Source of the DNA: Serratia sp. AKBS12
GTDB lineage: Bacteria; Pseudomonadota; Gammaproteobacteria; Enterobacterales; Enterobacteriaceae
DNA: 64,000 nucleotides
Direction of reading: 5' to 3'
Assembly: GCF_024793895.1 (NCBI RefSeq)
Contig: NZ_JANUSB010000015.1
Span: 1,488,001 to 1,552,000 of the forward strand
Below the pieces are notes generated by a model. It ran no database searches. It saw only the letters and a program-made list of their open reading frames with translations, and had not been told where the DNA came from. Shown one piece after another: positions 27,639 through 37,779 of the stretch. Numbering within the stretch: the stretch's first letter is position 1; the number at the start of each line of letters is the position of its first letter. The position numbers and the translations under genes were made by a program.

Positions 27639-28049
27639 TTTATTGCTTCCTCAAGCCATCTCAGGCTACAACATGCATCACACCCGCTATTGTAGCGGCT
27701 GGGCGGCTGGCAAAAAAACGCCATCTTTTGCAAGGGTATTCCGCCAGCGCCGACCGCGCTACGTCGGCAACGCCATTTCGTTCAAACATACACTCAGAAT
27801 AACATTTTTAATCCGACCATTTCACTAATATATTTTTCCGCTTGGCGCAACGATAATCACTGGCAAGCCGCGCCGCAGACTATTTTTCATCCATTCGGCA
27901 ACGGTTTTGGCTTTGATTAAAAATGCCATTAACGTTTTCTCACAATATGGATTATTATTTATAAGTTCTCCGCTGTTTTATATGGCGTATTTGGGGAATA
28001 CTGTCATTCTTTCGTACTTTGTTTCGGGGCCAAGGTTGGTAACGTCAAC
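27639..28049. other. grxD-mepH divergent intergenic region, no gene seen
   Basis: 411 bp between divergent genes must hold the promoters of grxD and mepH. Open frames here are short and without Shine-Dalgarno sequences or recognisable products. No sRNA, repeat or operator was recognised. Confidence 0.4.
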
Positions 28050-28892
28050 ATGCGTTTAATTATTACGCTCTTTGTGCTGTTGTTTACACAGCTGTTTCTA
28101 AATCTGGCGCATGCCGCGCCACAGGCTCGCGTTGCCGCTGAGCAGCGTAAAACCCATGTTAATGAAGCGCGCCCGGACGACCGCAAGAAAAAGAAAGCGC
28201 TCAAGGCAGCCAAGAAAGTCAAAGTCAGCACACCACAAAAAACTACCGCATTAAAAACCGCCAAAACAACCACCATAAAAACGGCGAAGAAAACCAGTCG
28301 AATTAAATCGTCGCGTAAAACTACCCAGGTCGCCAAAATTCGCGTCACACCGCCGAAGAAAGGCTATAAAAAAGGCTATGGCCGTCACCGCACTGCGGGT
28401 CTGGCAACCACCAGGCGGCTACGTAATGAAAAGCTGCAGTATGATGAAAAACCGCTAAAACTCAGCGCGGCGCATAAAAAACGTTATCAGCACGCCAAGC
28501 AAACCGCCATGGCCAAACTGATGAATCAAATGGGCAAGCCCTACCGCTGGGGCGGCACCTCGCCGCGCACCGGCTTTGATTGCAGCGGACTGATTTATTA
28601 TGCCTATAAGGACGTAATGAAAATCAAGATGCCGCGTACCGCTAATGAAATGTTCCACCTGCGGGATGCGGCGCCGATCAAGAAGAACGAACTCGAAAGC
28701 GGCGACCTGGTGTTCTTCCGCATCAATAACCGCGGTGCCGCTGACCACGTCGGGGTTTACCTCGGCAATGGCAAGTTTATCCAGTCACCGCGCACTGGGG
28801 AAGAGATCCGTATCAGCCAGCTTGATAATGATTACTGGCAAAATCATTACGTCGGCGCCCGCCGCGTGATGACGCCAAAGACCATTCGCTAA
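28050..28892 (+). CDS. mepH: NlpC/P60 murein endopeptidase MepH
   Basis: A 280-residue periplasmic D,D-endopeptidase that cuts peptide crosslinks to allow murein growth. Signal peptide 1-22 (ending AHAA); a very basic Lys/Thr-rich linker spans about 32-112, and the NlpC/P60 domain follows with catalytic Cys178 (FDCSGLIYYAY), His233 (ADHVGVYLG) and a third polar residue beyond SPRTGEEI. The linker is long and low-complexity. Located before sodB as in E. coli (ydhO). Confidence 0.94.
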   Translation: MRLIITLFVLLFTQLFLNLAHAAPQARVAAEQRKTHVNEARPDDRKKKKALKAAKKVKVSTPQKTTALKTAKTTTIKTAKKTSRIKSSRKTTQVAKIRVTPPKKGYKKGYGRHRTAGLATTRRLRNEKLQYDEKPLKLSAAHKKRYQHAKQTAMAKLMNQMGKPYRWGGTSPRTGFDCSGLIYYAYKDVMKIKMPRTANEMFHLRDAAPIKKNELESGDLVFFRINNRGAADHVGVYLGNGKFIQSPRTGEEIRISQLDNDYWQNHYVGARRVMTPKTIR

Positions 28893-29113
28893 CGCCGCAA
28901 GATGATGGCTGCCGAGCGAGGCAGCCATCGTGCCGCTCCCTTCTCGCTTGCCATACTTGTTTCGCCACGATTTAGCACGCTTTAACTCCTTTTCCTGTCG
29001 GGAAATTGCTACCATTAATAACCATTACAAAAGAGTGGTTATTGGCGATCCGTTCGCCAAAATCCCCGGATGAGAACGCCAGATTGGCGCCATATATAAA
29101 AAAGGAGAAAGCA

Positions 29114-29692
29114 ATGTCGTTTAAATTACCTGCATTACCGTATGCCAAAGATGCGCTTGAGCCGCATATCTCGGCAGAAACGCTGGAATATCACTATGGC
29201 AAGCATCACAACGCCTATGTAGTTAACCTGAATGCGCTGATCGACGGCAGCGAATATCAGGACAAATCATTGGAAGAGATCGTTAAAACCGCCAGCGGCG
29301 GTATCTTCAACAACGCCGCGCAGGTGTGGAACCACACCTTTTACTGGCACTGCCTGTCGCCACAGGGCGGCGGTGAGCCAAACGGCGAACTGGCGGAGGC
29401 CATCAATCGTGCCTTCGGTAGTTTCGATAAGTTTAAGCAGGCGTTCACGCAATCAGCGGTAGGCAATTTTGGTGCCGGCTGGACCTGGCTGGTGAAGAAA
29501 AACGACGGTTCGCTGGCTATCGTTAATACCTCGAACGCAGCAACCCCGCTGACCGGCGATGACAAGCCGCTGCTGACGGTAGACGTGTGGGAGCATGCTT
29601 ATTATATCGACTACCGCAATGCGCGGCCGAACTATCTGGAAAACTTCTGGGCGCTGGTTAACTGGGCGTTCGTCGCGGAAAATCTGGCGTAA
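29114..29692 (+). CDS. sodB: iron superoxide dismutase SodB
   Basis: A 192-residue cytoplasmic Fe-SOD. Metal ligands: His in [13 protein letters not shown], His in [13 protein letters not shown], and Asp/His in [24 protein letters not shown] precedes the ATG at 29114; the longer frame from 29006 is unsupported. An inverted repeat (aataacca ... tggttatt, 29017-29043) lies in the upstream leader or promoter. Confidence 0.97.
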   Translation: MSFKLPALPYAKDALEPHISAETLEYHYGKHHNAYVVNLNALIDGSEYQDKSLEEIVKTASGGIFNNAAQVWNHTFYWHCLSPQGGGEPNGELAEAINRAFGSFDKFKQAFTQSAVGNFGAGWTWLVKKNDGSLAIVNTSNAATPLTGDDKPLLTVDVWEHAYYIDYRNARPNYLENFWALVNWAFVAENLA

Positions 29693-29715
29693 TTCACCAA
29701 TACGCCGCAACAGGT

Positions 29716-29749
29716 AAAAAGGCGCAGTTCATATTGAGCTGCGCCTTTA
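29716..29749 (+). terminator. sodB terminator
   Basis: The inverted repeat aaaggcgcag / ctgcgccttt, flanked by A and T runs, lies 25 bp after the sodB stop and just before the convergent ynhF. Confidence 0.8.
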
Positions 29750-29764
29750 TTGATTACGTCGGGA

Positions 29765-29854
29765 TCAGTTCAGTGCGGCGGTGAAGCTGAAGGCAATAAT
29801 CATAGCCAATGCACCCAGAGTGGTGAACAATGACATTTTTAAATCGGTATCCAT
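29765..29854 (-). CDS. ynhF: 29-residue membrane protein YnhF
   Basis: A very short gene that encodes a 29-residue peptide starting MDTDLKMSLFTTLGALAMII and ending SFTAALN. It aligns along its length with E. coli YnhF (same start pattern xTDLKxSLxTT, one transmembrane helix, ending TAALx). AAGGAG lies 6 nt before the ATG. The position between sodB and purR agrees with E. coli. Function unknown. Confidence 0.88.
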   Translation of the reverse strand: MDTDLKMSLFTTLGALAMIIAFSFTAALN

Positions 29855-30115
29855 CAAAAACTCCTTATCAGGTAATCTGCGCCAAGCATAAAATCCACAG
29901 TATTGGTGCGTCAAATCATTTTCCCACAGTTCCACAATAAAATCTTGTTATCATTCCAAGCTTATAATGTTGATTAGCACTTCCACTTTTGCTCAATATG
30001 CGACAAAATTCGCAGTTCACTGCTGCGCACCGGCAAATGAGTCCCTCCAGGTCAAGTGGCTGACGATTTCCACACTAAAAACCAAGTTTTCGTGACTCTG
30101 GAGAAGGATCTGCGT

Positions 30116-30131
30116 AGGCAAACGATTAACA
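30116..30131. promoter_or_regulatory. candidate PurR operator upstream of purR
   Basis: AGGCAAACGATTAACA shares the central GCAAACG of the PUR box ACGCAAACGTTTTCNT and lies 47 bp upstream of the purR start; purR is autoregulated in E. coli. The rest of the 29855-30178 gap shows no gene. Confidence 0.4.
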
Positions 30132-30178
30132 ACATGCTTACATGCTAAATACATGTGGGTTTAGGAGTCATTCTTTAC

Positions 30179-31204
30179 ATGGCAACGATTAAAGATGTGG
30201 CCAAACGCGCGGGCGTTTCCACCACCACCGTTTCGCACGTCATCAATAAGACCCGTTTCGTCGCCGAAGAGACCAAAGCGGCCGTTTGGGCTGCCATTAA
30301 AGAGCTGCATTACTCGCCGAGCGCCGTTGCTCGCAGTTTGAAGGTCAATCACACCAAATCCATTGGCCTGCTGGCAACCTCCAGCGAAGCGCCCTATTTC
30401 GCCGAAGTTATTGAAGCAGTGGAAAATAGCTGTTACAGCAAAGGCTACACGCTGATTCTGTGCAACTCGCATAACAACCTGGACAAACAGCGCGCCTACC
30501 TGGCGATGCTGGCGCAAAAACGCGTCGACGGCCTGCTGGTGATGTGCTCCGAATATCCCGATCAACTGCTCGGCATGCTGGAAGATTATCGCAACATCCC
30601 GATGGTGGTGATGGACTGGGGCGCCGCGCGCGGTGACTTTACCGACACCATCATCGACAATGCCTTCGAAGGCGGCTATCTGGCCGGCCGTTATCTGATT
30701 GAACGCGGTCACCGTGACATCGGCGCCATTCCCGGCCAACTGTCGCGTAACACCGGTGGCGGCCGCCATCAGGGGTTCCTCAAGGCATTGCAGGAAGCCA
30801 ATATCGATATCCGCAACCAGTGGATCGTCCAGGGCGACTTTGAGCCGGAGTCCGGTTATAAGGCAATGCACCAGATCCTGTCACAAAAGCAGCGCCCGAC
30901 TGCCGTGTTCTGCGGCGGCGATATTATGGCCATGGGGGCAATTTGCGCTGCCGACGAGCTGGGGTTGCGCGTACCGCAGGATATTTCCGTGATCGGCTAT
31001 GACAACGTGCGCAATGCGCGTTACTTCACCCCGGCGCTGACCACCATCCATCAGCCAAAAGAGCGCCTTGGGGAAATGGCATTCACCATGCTGCTGGATC
31101 GCATCATCAGCAAACGTGAAGAATCGCAGGTCATAGAAGTACATCCCAAATTGATCGAACGCCGCTCGGTCGCCGACGGCCCGTTCGTCGATTATCGCCG
31201 CTAA
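30179..31204 (+). CDS. purR: purine repressor PurR
   Basis: A 341-residue LacI-family repressor of purine nucleotide synthesis genes, with hypoxanthine or guanine as corepressor. The DNA-binding head is [23 protein letters not shown] with the hinge helix [11 protein letters not shown]. The ligand domain retains [16 protein letters not shown] and [14 protein letters not shown] segments. The start at 30179 matches E. coli. Neighbours purR-punR-punC-cfa are as in E. coli. Confidence 0.97.
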   Translation: MATIKDVAKRAGVSTTTVSHVINKTRFVAEETKAAVWAAIKELHYSPSAVARSLKVNHTKSIGLLATSSEAPYFAEVIEAVENSCYSKGYTLILCNSHNNLDKQRAYLAMLAQKRVDGLLVMCSEYPDQLLGMLEDYRNIPMVVMDWGAARGDFTDTIIDNAFEGGYLAGRYLIERGHRDIGAIPGQLSRNTGGGRHQGFLKALQEANIDIRNQWIVQGDFEPESGYKAMHQILSQKQRPTAVFCGGDIMAMGAICAADELGLRVPQDISVIGYDNVRNARYFTPALTTIHQPKERLGEMAFTMLLDRIISKREESQVIEVHPKLIERRSVADGPFVDYRR

Positions 31205-31231
31205 ACGTACCGGCCGGAGAACGCTATCGGG

Positions 31232-32152
31232 CTACTCCGGCAACACCGCCTCGCTCAGCCATTCCTGATTGAGCGTTTCACTGTCGCCGAGATAATCCAG
31301 CAACCACGCCATCGCCGGCGACTGCGCGTTCTGCTGCCAGGTCAGGCAACAGGCGCTGGGCGGGAACGGTTCAGGCAACTGCAGCGCCACCAGCTCCCCC
31401 TGCTCAATCAACGGCAACACGCGATGCGCCGGTACCATGCCGACGCACAGCCCAGCACGCAGACAGTCCACTGCCGACACCCAGTCCGGTACCAGCAACC
31501 GCCGTTGGTTATCCAAAGACCAGGTCACTCGCTTGGGCAGGGTGCGTGAGGTGTCCTCCAGCACCAGAGAGGGAAATGGCCGTAGCCGATCGTCATCCAG
31601 CGGCCCGGGCAAAGCCACCAGCGGATGACTGGCGCTGACCACGCACAACCAGTTCATAAAACCCATGTCGCGAAATGCAAAGCCGCCGCCGGTCGGCACC
31701 GCGCGCGTTGCGCCAATTGCCATATCGGCACGCCCGTCCACCAGCGCATCCCACACGCCGTTGAACACTTCCGGCTGTACCAACAGTTCGACGTCCGGGA
31801 AATGACGATAGAAATCCAGCACCAACTGCCGGCTACGCTGTGGCTTGACGATGATATCGACCGCGATCTTCAACTGGCCGCGCCAGCCGTTGGCCACCTG
31901 CTGACATTGACGGCGGGTGTCGAGCATTTTTTTGATGACAGCGCGCGATTCCTGCACAAACAATGCGCCGGCAGGCGTCAGTTCCACGTCGCGATGGCGC
32001 CGTTCAAACAACGGCACCGCCAGCCACTGCTCCAGCTGACGCACGGTATAACTCACCGCAGACGGCACACGATGCAGTTCCTGCGCCGCCGCACTGAAAC
32101 TGCCGGTGCGCGCCACGGCATCGACCACATCAAGAGAATATTCAGACCACAT
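31232..32152 (-). CDS. punR: LysR-family activator PunR
   Basis: A 306-residue LysR-type regulator matching E. coli YdhB (PunR), which activates the divergent purine nucleoside exporter/transporter gene punC. The HTH contains AAAQELHRVPSAVSYTVRQLE. The start at 32152 (MWSEYSLDVVDAVA) equals the E. coli start; the ATG at 32188 adds 12 unsupported residues. 120 bp separate it from punC. Confidence 0.93.
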   Translation of the reverse strand: MWSEYSLDVVDAVARTGSFSAAAQELHRVPSAVSYTVRQLEQWLAVPLFERRHRDVELTPAGALFVQESRAVIKKMLDTRRQCQQVANGWRGQLKIAVDIIVKPQRSRQLVLDFYRHFPDVELLVQPEVFNGVWDALVDGRADMAIGATRAVPTGGGFAFRDMGFMNWLCVVSASHPLVALPGPLDDDRLRPFPSLVLEDTSRTLPKRVTWSLDNQRRLLVPDWVSAVDCLRAGLCVGMVPAHRVLPLIEQGELVALQLPEPFPPSACCLTWQQNAQSPAMAWLLDYLGDSETLNQEWLSEAVLPE

Positions 32153-32272
32153 CACTTTGCCTTCAATTTTTTTAACAGCATCTTGCAAATATTACCGTTT
32201 CACAAGCAGAGATCCAGCCAGATACACTTGCGACGCTAAAAAACCTGCATAACAGCATCAACGAGAAATACC

Positions 32273-33478
32273 ATGCGAAACTTTGGATTCATGTTTTATC
32301 TCGCCGGGCTCAGCATGCTCGGCTACCTGGCCACCGATATGTATCTGCCTGCCTTTGGCGCCATGCAGCAAGAATTGCAGATTTCCGCCGGCGCCATCAG
32401 CGCCAGCCTCAGTATCTTCCTGGCCGGTTTTGCCTTTGCTCAATTACTCTGGGGCCCACTCTCCGATCGTCTCGGCCGCAAGCCGGTATTGCTGATGGGT
32501 CTGGCGCTGTTTGGCATCGGTTGCCTGGGCATGCTGTGGGCGGATAACGCGCTGCAACTGTGGTCATTGCGCTTTGTTCAGGCGGTCGGCGTCTGTTCTG
32601 CTGCGGTCACCTGGCAGGCGATCGTCATCGATCGCTATCGCGAAGGCGCCGCCCAGCGCGTGTTCGCCACCATCATGCCGCTGGTGGCGCTATCGCCGGC
32701 TCTGGCGCCGTTGCTCGGAGCCTGGCTGCTGAACCACATGGGTTGGCGTGCCATTTTTGCCGTGCTGCTGGCGATCAGCGCCCTGCTGCTGGTGCCAACG
32801 CTGCTGCTCAAAGACAGCTCTCGCCTTGCTCCGGCCGCCGCCAACAACAACGGTATCGGCTTCCTGCACCTGCTGAAGTCGTCAGTGTTTGGCGGTAACG
32901 TCATGGTGTTCGCCGCCTGTTCAGCCGGCTTCTTTGCCTGGCTGACCGGCTCGCCATTTATCCTGGGTGACATGGGTTACAGCCCCAATGACATCGGTCT
33001 GAGCTACGTGCCGCAGACCCTGGCTTTCCTGCTCGGCGGCTTCGGTTGCCGCACCGCGCTAAACCGCATTAATGGCAACACCTTGCTGCCATGGCTGCTG
33101 ATAGCGTATGGCGTCAGTATGGTAGCGTTGTACCTGGTCGCCACCCTGACCACGCCAACCTTGACTACCCTGCTGATCCCGTTCTGCCTGATGGCGTTGG
33201 TCAACGGCGCTGTCTATCCGATCGTGGTGGCCAATGCCTTGACACCGTTCCCGGAAAGCACCGGCAAAGCGGCGGCATTGCAAAATACCTTGCAACTGGG
33301 TTTATGCTTTGTTGCCAGTATGCTGGTGTCGGCATTTATCGCACAACCGCTGTTGGCGACGGTAACGGTGATGGTGGCTACCGTGGTCTTGGCCGCGATA
33401 GGCTATCTGGTACAGCGTGGCAAAACGGTCGAGCAATCGCAGTCAACGCAGCGTGAGCATGCTAACTCTGCGTCATAA
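32273..33478 (+). CDS. punC: MFS transporter PunC
   Basis: A 401-residue major-facilitator protein of the Bcr/CflA group with 12 predicted transmembrane helices. The loop 2-3 motif [14 protein letters not shown] is intact, and [10 protein letters not shown] in helix 1 is typical of the group. E. coli PunC (YdhC) transports adenosine and other purine nucleosides. Divergent from its regulator punR. Confidence 0.93.
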   Translation: MRNFGFMFYLAGLSMLGYLATDMYLPAFGAMQQELQISAGAISASLSIFLAGFAFAQLLWGPLSDRLGRKPVLLMGLALFGIGCLGMLWADNALQLWSLRFVQAVGVCSAAVTWQAIVIDRYREGAAQRVFATIMPLVALSPALAPLLGAWLLNHMGWRAIFAVLLAISALLLVPTLLLKDSSRLAPAAANNNGIGFLHLLKSSVFGGNVMVFAACSAGFFAWLTGSPFILGDMGYSPNDIGLSYVPQTLAFLLGGFGCRTALNRINGNTLLPWLLIAYGVSMVALYLVATLTTPTLTTLLIPFCLMALVNGAVYPIVVANALTPFPESTGKAAALQNTLQLGLCFVASMLVSAFIAQPLLATVTVMVATVVLAAIGYLVQRGKTVEQSQSTQREHANSAS

Positions 33479-33531
33479 TTTCCTTTGGCAATAATCACTT
33501 AAAGAATATTTTTGCCGAGTGCGATTTACAG

Positions 33532-33560
33532 TTGAGTAAGCGCCTCGGCAAGCCTATACT
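33532..33560 (+). promoter_or_regulatory. candidate upstream cfa promoter with long leader
   Basis: TTGAGT (33532-33537), a 17-bp spacer and TATACT (33555-33560), preceded by C as in sigma-S-type -10 elements. Transcription from here would give a ~255-nt cfa leader, recalling the long E. coli cfa leader targeted by sRNAs. A hairpin (ccctgcggtaaa / tttgccgtaggg, 33720-33744) lies in the leader. No gene is seen in 33479-33821. Confidence 0.5.
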
Positions 33561-33821
33561 CAAAAATAACCTTTTAAAATACCATAGCTAAAAGCGCTTT
33601 ATTACACGTAGTTGTTGCGTACGAGTATGGCGTCACAGTTTATTTTTTGATGAGTTGCCCCACGCCGTTTGGTATCAGGGTTCTCTTGGAATTTTCCTCT
33701 GTTCATGTCGGATATCAAACCCTGCGGTAAAATTTGCCGTAGGGATACGTATATGCCCGCAGAAATTGGCTAAGCTTTTTCCCAACGGGCCATAAGTCAG
33801 AAGAAAGGTGATGGAGAAGCT

Positions 33822-34973
33822 ATGAGTTCATCGTGTATAGAAGATCTGAGCATCCAGGATAACCAATGGTATCGTATTGCCCATGAAATGCTCAGCATGG
33901 CGGGGATTGAAATAAACGGCTCCCGTCCTTTCGATATTCAGGTTAAAAACCCCGAGTTTTTTAAACGCGTCCTGCAGGAAGGCTCATTGGGGCTGGGTGA
34001 AAGTTATATGGACGGCTGGTGGGAATGCGAACGGCTGGACTGTTTCTTTCACCGCGTCGTTGCCGCCGGTCTGGAAAAGAAACTCCCCCACCATTTTAAA
34101 GACACGCTGCGCATTGCCGCCGCGCGGCTGACCAATCTGCAATCCAAAAAGCGCGCCTGGATTGTCGGCAAGGAACATTACGATCTGGGTAATGACTTAT
34201 TTACCCTGATGCTCGATCCCTATATGCAATATTCCTGCGGTTATTGGAAAGACGCGGCTACGCTTGAACAGGCGCAGGAAGGCAAATTGCGCATCATCTG
34301 CGAAAAACTGCAATTGCAGCCGGGCATGCGTCTGCTGGATATCGGCTGCGGCTGGGGTGGTCTGTCCGCCTTTGCCGCCAAGCATTACGGCGTCTCGGTG
34401 GTGGGTGTGACCATTTCCGCCGAACAGCAAAAACTGGCTCAGGCGCGCTGTGAAGGGCTGGATGTGCAAATCCTGCTGCAAGACTACCGGGATCTCGATC
34501 AGCAATTTGATCGCATCGCCTCGGTTGGTATGTTTGAACACGTCGGACCTAAGAATTACCGCACCTATTTCGAGGTGGTCGAGCGTAATTTAAAACCGAA
34601 CGGGTTATTCCTGCTGCATACCATCGGATCGAATCGCACGGATATGAATGTTGACCCCTGGATCAACAAATATATCTTCCCGAACGGTTGTCTGCCGTCA
34701 GTCAAACATATTGCCCAAGCCAGCGAAGGCCATTTCGTGATGGAAGACTGGCATAATTTTGGTGCCGATTACGATCGTACCCTGATGGCATGGCATGAGC
34801 GCTTTAAACAGGCCTGGCCACAGCTGGCCCAGCGTTATTCCGAACGATTCGAACGCATGTTCAGCTATTACCTCAACGCCTGCGCCGGAGCGTTTCGCGC
34901 CCGCGATATTCAGCTATGGCAGGTTGTTTTCAGCCCGAAAGGCGTTGAAGGCGGAATACGCGTACCACGCTAA
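33822..34973 (+). CDS. cfa: cyclopropane-fatty-acyl-phospholipid synthase Cfa
   Basis: A 383-residue membrane-associated methyltransferase that adds a methylene from S-adenosylmethionine to unsaturated acyl chains, hardening membranes against acid and stationary-phase stress. The SAM-binding motif is LLDIGCGWGGLSAFAAKHY, near residues 170-190. YSCGYW and MFEHVGPKNYRTYF are family blocks. The N-terminal lipid-binding domain has GLGESYMDGWWECERLD. Same position between punC and ribE as E. coli. Confidence 0.97.
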   Translation: MSSSCIEDLSIQDNQWYRIAHEMLSMAGIEINGSRPFDIQVKNPEFFKRVLQEGSLGLGESYMDGWWECERLDCFFHRVVAAGLEKKLPHHFKDTLRIAAARLTNLQSKKRAWIVGKEHYDLGNDLFTLMLDPYMQYSCGYWKDAATLEQAQEGKLRIICEKLQLQPGMRLLDIGCGWGGLSAFAAKHYGVSVVGVTISAEQQKLAQARCEGLDVQILLQDYRDLDQQFDRIASVGMFEHVGPKNYRTYFEVVERNLKPNGLFLLHTIGSNRTDMNVDPWINKYIFPNGCLPSVKHIAQASEGHFVMEDWHNFGADYDRTLMAWHERFKQAWPQLAQRYSERFERMFSYYLNACAGAFRARDIQLWQVVFSPKGVEGGIRVPR

Positions 34974-35002
34974 TCCTGCCCGCAAATCATCGGCGCATAA
35001 AA

Positions 35003-35032
35003 AATGCCGGTCAGACATTGCTGACCGGCATC
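35003..35032. terminator. bidirectional terminator between cfa and the I78 lipoprotein gene
   Basis: A strong inverted repeat, atgccggtcag / ctgaccggcat, preceded by a run of A, sits between the convergent cfa and lipoprotein genes. Confidence 0.75.
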
Positions 35033-35061
35033 GCCGATTAACTGCTGGTTATCTTACGGTA

Positions 35062-35361
35062 TCAGCCGCAATAAACCCGAATAATCTTATCATCCTGATC
35101 CGCCAGGAAATTAAGCCGACTCAGATTGAAATCCATGGTAACGGCAGAATTGTAAGGAATGGTACGCACCTGCCGCGCGTCGATCTGCACCCCATCCAGC
35201 GAAGAGAGCGGTTTACCCACATAGTTCTGGTACTGCGCAGCGCCGCAGGTATCATCTGCCGTCTTCTCCGACGGTGAGGCCGCGCTATTTTCTGACGTGC
35301 TGCTACAGGCAGCCAGCGCCATCAGCGCCGCCAACATCAACGTTTTCCGATAAAACTTCAC
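35062..35361 (-). CDS. I78-family peptidase-inhibitor-like lipoprotein
   Basis: A 99-residue lipoprotein with signal peptide and lipobox LAAC (Cys19), then a Ser/Ala-rich linker. Cys near 39 in DTCGAAQYQNYVGKPL and Cys98 in RVYCG bracket a small domain with RTIPYNSAVTMDFNLSRLN, the pattern of I78 (elafin-like) serine-protease inhibitors. A role against host or self proteases in the envelope is inferred from the family. Not part of the E. coli cfa-ribE interval. Confidence 0.75.
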   Translation of the reverse strand: MKFYRKTLMLAALMALAACSSTSENSAASPSEKTADDTCGAAQYQNYVGKPLSSLDGVQIDARQVRTIPYNSAVTMDFNLSRLNFLADQDDKIIRVYCG

Positions 35362-35407
35362 GTTTTTGCTCCTCTGGTTTTGGGTATTTATTATTACGCC
35401 GCTCCGA

Positions 35408-36058
35408 TCAAGGCTTCGGCGCCAGCTCGGCCGCCACCGCCATCGCGGCCTCGCGGCTGGCCAGCACGCGCTCGACGGTATCGACCACCGCCTGCGTTTG
35501 CGGATCGATTTCGATATTCACCTTGTCACCCAGACGCTTCTTGCCAAGCGTCGTGCGATCGAGGGTTTCTGGGATTAAATGCACGCAGAAACGGTTGTTT
35601 ACCACTTCGCCAATGGTCAGGCTAATCCCGTCAATACCAATGAAACCTTTATGTAACACATATTTCATTAATTCGGCATCGGGCATACGCAACCACACCT
35701 GGCGGTTATTTTCCGAGGTATAAATCTTGGCAACCTCAGCGGTACAAATAATATGGCCGGACATCAGATGCCCGCCGATTTCATCGTTGAACTTCGCTGC
35801 CCGTTCGATGTTGACCACATCCCCCAGCGCCAAATCACCCAGGTTGGTGAGGCGCAAGGTTTCCTTGATCAGATCAAAACTGACGCGGTTGCCCTCCACG
35901 GCGGTAACCGTCAGGCAGCAGCCGTTATGCGCCACCGACGCCCCCAGCTCCAGCCCCGGCAGCAACGCTGGCGGCATTTCAATTACATGGGTGCGAAAAT
36001 TGGGTTTTTCTTCTATTGCAACGAGCGGCGCGGTGCCTTGTACAATACCGGTAAACAT
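35408..36058 (-). CDS. ribE: riboflavin synthase alpha subunit
   Basis: A 216-residue enzyme that dismutates 6,7-dimethyl-8-ribityllumazine to riboflavin (E. coli ribC/ribE). Two tandem lumazine-binding domains start [12 protein letters not shown] and [22 protein letters not shown], and HNGCCLTVT / [10 protein letters not shown] are the duplicated substrate loops. The start at 36058 is preceded by GAGG; the open frame upstream to 36193 is not supported. Divergent from mdtK. Confidence 0.97.
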   Translation of the reverse strand: MFTGIVQGTAPLVAIEEKPNFRTHVIEMPPALLPGLELGASVAHNGCCLTVTAVEGNRVSFDLIKETLRLTNLGDLALGDVVNIERAAKFNDEIGGHLMSGHIICTAEVAKIYTSENNRQVWLRMPDAELMKYVLHKGFIGIDGISLTIGEVVNNRFCVHLIPETLDRTTLGKKRLGDKVNIEIDPQTQAVVDTVERVLASREAAMAVAAELAPKP

Positions 36059-36349
36059 AGATGCCTCTTCAGTATATCCTCGCGATGCGCGACGGAGCCG
36101 CTCTGGCACCGCACAACGCAGCTTGAGTACAGATGTAAAACGCTTCGGGCAGTTTGCCCCAGATGTGGCAGAAATCCAAACCCGCAGCGGCAAAAAATCT
36201 GTTGCTGCGCATTTAATAACTATTTGATCATGGCATTTGCTAAAGCGGCATCAGCAGGTACAATCATTTTGACCAAATTCCGCTATTTTTAATTGTTGTC
36301 TTTTTGCGGCAACCCTCCTTCATCGTTAAATAATCAAAAAGGTGTATGC

Positions 36350-37567
36350 GTGCAGAAGTACTTTATTGAAGCGCGTAGTTTATTGGCTCTCGCTATTCCG
36401 GTAATTATCGCGCAAATATCCCAGACGGCAATGGGCGTGGTGGATACCATTATGGCCGGGGCCTACAGCGCCACGGATATGGCCGCAGTCGCGGTTGGCA
36501 CCTCGATCTGGCTACCGGCTATCCTGTTCGGTCACGGCCTGCTGCTGGCATTGACACCGGTCATCGCCCAATTGAACGGCGCTGGCCGCCGCGACCGCAT
36601 CGCACATCAGGTGCGTCAAGGATTCTGGCTGGCCTGCGGCGTTTCACTGCTGATCATCGCGGTGCTGTACAACAGCAAGTATCTGATCGACATGATGCAT
36701 AATATCGATCCGCAGCTGGCCGACAAGGCCGTCGGTTATTTGCATGCCATCATGTGGGGCGCGCCGGGCTATCTGTTCTTTCAGGTGTTGCGTAACCAGT
36801 GCGAAGGCCTGTCAAAAACCAAACCGGGCATGGTCATCGGTTTTATCGGCCTGCTGGTGAATATTCCGATTAACTATATTTTCATTTACGGCAAGTTCGG
36901 TATGCCGGAATTGGGCGGCGTAGGCTGCGGCGTCGCTACCGGCAGCGTGTATTGGATCATGTTCCTGCTGATGCGCTGGTACGCCACCCGCGCGCCGTCG
37001 CAGCGCGACATCAAGCTGGCGGAAAATTATTCTCCGCCGGACTGGCCGGCGTTGAAACGCCTGGTCGGCATCGGTATACCTGTGGCACTGGCGCTGTTCT
37101 TTGAAGTGACGCTGTTTGCCGTAGTAGCGCTATTGGTTTCACCGCTCGGCATCGTCGCGGTTGCCGGCCACCAGATTGCCCTCAACTTCAGCGCGCTGAT
37201 GTTCGTGATGCCGCTGTCGCTCGGCGTGGGCGCCACCATCCGCGTTGGTCACCGCCTGGGGGAAGGCAGCGTAGACGGCGCCCGCGTGGCGGCCTATGCG
37301 GCGATCGGCGTCGGCATTGCCATGGCCTGCTGCACCGCGCTGTTCACCGCAGCGCTGCGCGAGCCGATCGCCCTGCTGTATAACGACAATCCCGCCGTGG
37401 TGGCGATGGCGTCGCATCTGATGCTGCTGGCAGCCATTTACCAGATTTCCGACTCGATTCAGGTGATCGGTAGCGGCATTCTGCGCGGCTATAAAGATAC
37501 CCGTTCGATTTTCTTTATCACCTTTATTGCCTATTGGGTGCTGTGTAGCAGCTCAGTGCGTCCGTAG
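36350..37567 (+). pseudogene. mdtK: mdtK, 3'-truncated at the tRNA-Val gene
   Basis: Multidrug/Na+ antiporter of the MATE family (NorM/MdtK). From GTG 36350 ([22 protein letters not shown] upstream) the protein follows E. coli MdtK closely up to ITFIAYWVL near residue 399. It then continues with CSSSVRP and stops at a TAG lying inside the tRNA-Val gene. It has 405 residues against 457 in E. coli, so about the last 60 residues, with the end of helix 11 and helix 12, are missing. A deletion joining mdtK to the tRNA is the simplest reading; an assembly error at a tRNA repeat is possible. Function is probably impaired. Confidence 0.85.
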
Positions 37568-37634
37568 CTCAGTTGGTTAGAGCACCACCTTGACATGGTG
37601 GGGGTCGGTGGTTCGAGTCCACTCGGACGCACCA
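37558..37634 (+). tRNA. tRNA-Val (GAC anticodon)
   Basis: A 77-nt cloverleaf: acceptor GCGTCCG pairs with CGGACGC and ends ACCA (encoded CCA). The D-arm is TAGCTCAGTTGGTTAGAGCA, the anticodon stem-loop CCACCTTGACATGGTGG carries GAC, and the T-arm is GTGGTTCGAGTCCAC. Nearly identical to E. coli valV/valW. Only one copy is present and the upstream DNA is mdtK coding sequence with no obvious tRNA promoter; the mdtK stop codon lies within it. Confidence 0.97.
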
Positions 37635-37779
37635 TATCACGCTGCATTCCACACCTTGCGCTCCCCCTCTGCTTGCTGAAACCACAGGTCCTACGCTTTG
37701 TCATTGCCGTCCATTTGCTTTTGGAACCTGGCCGCTCTATCGACTATCATAAGCGCCAATGGGTTATAAGGATCGCCAT

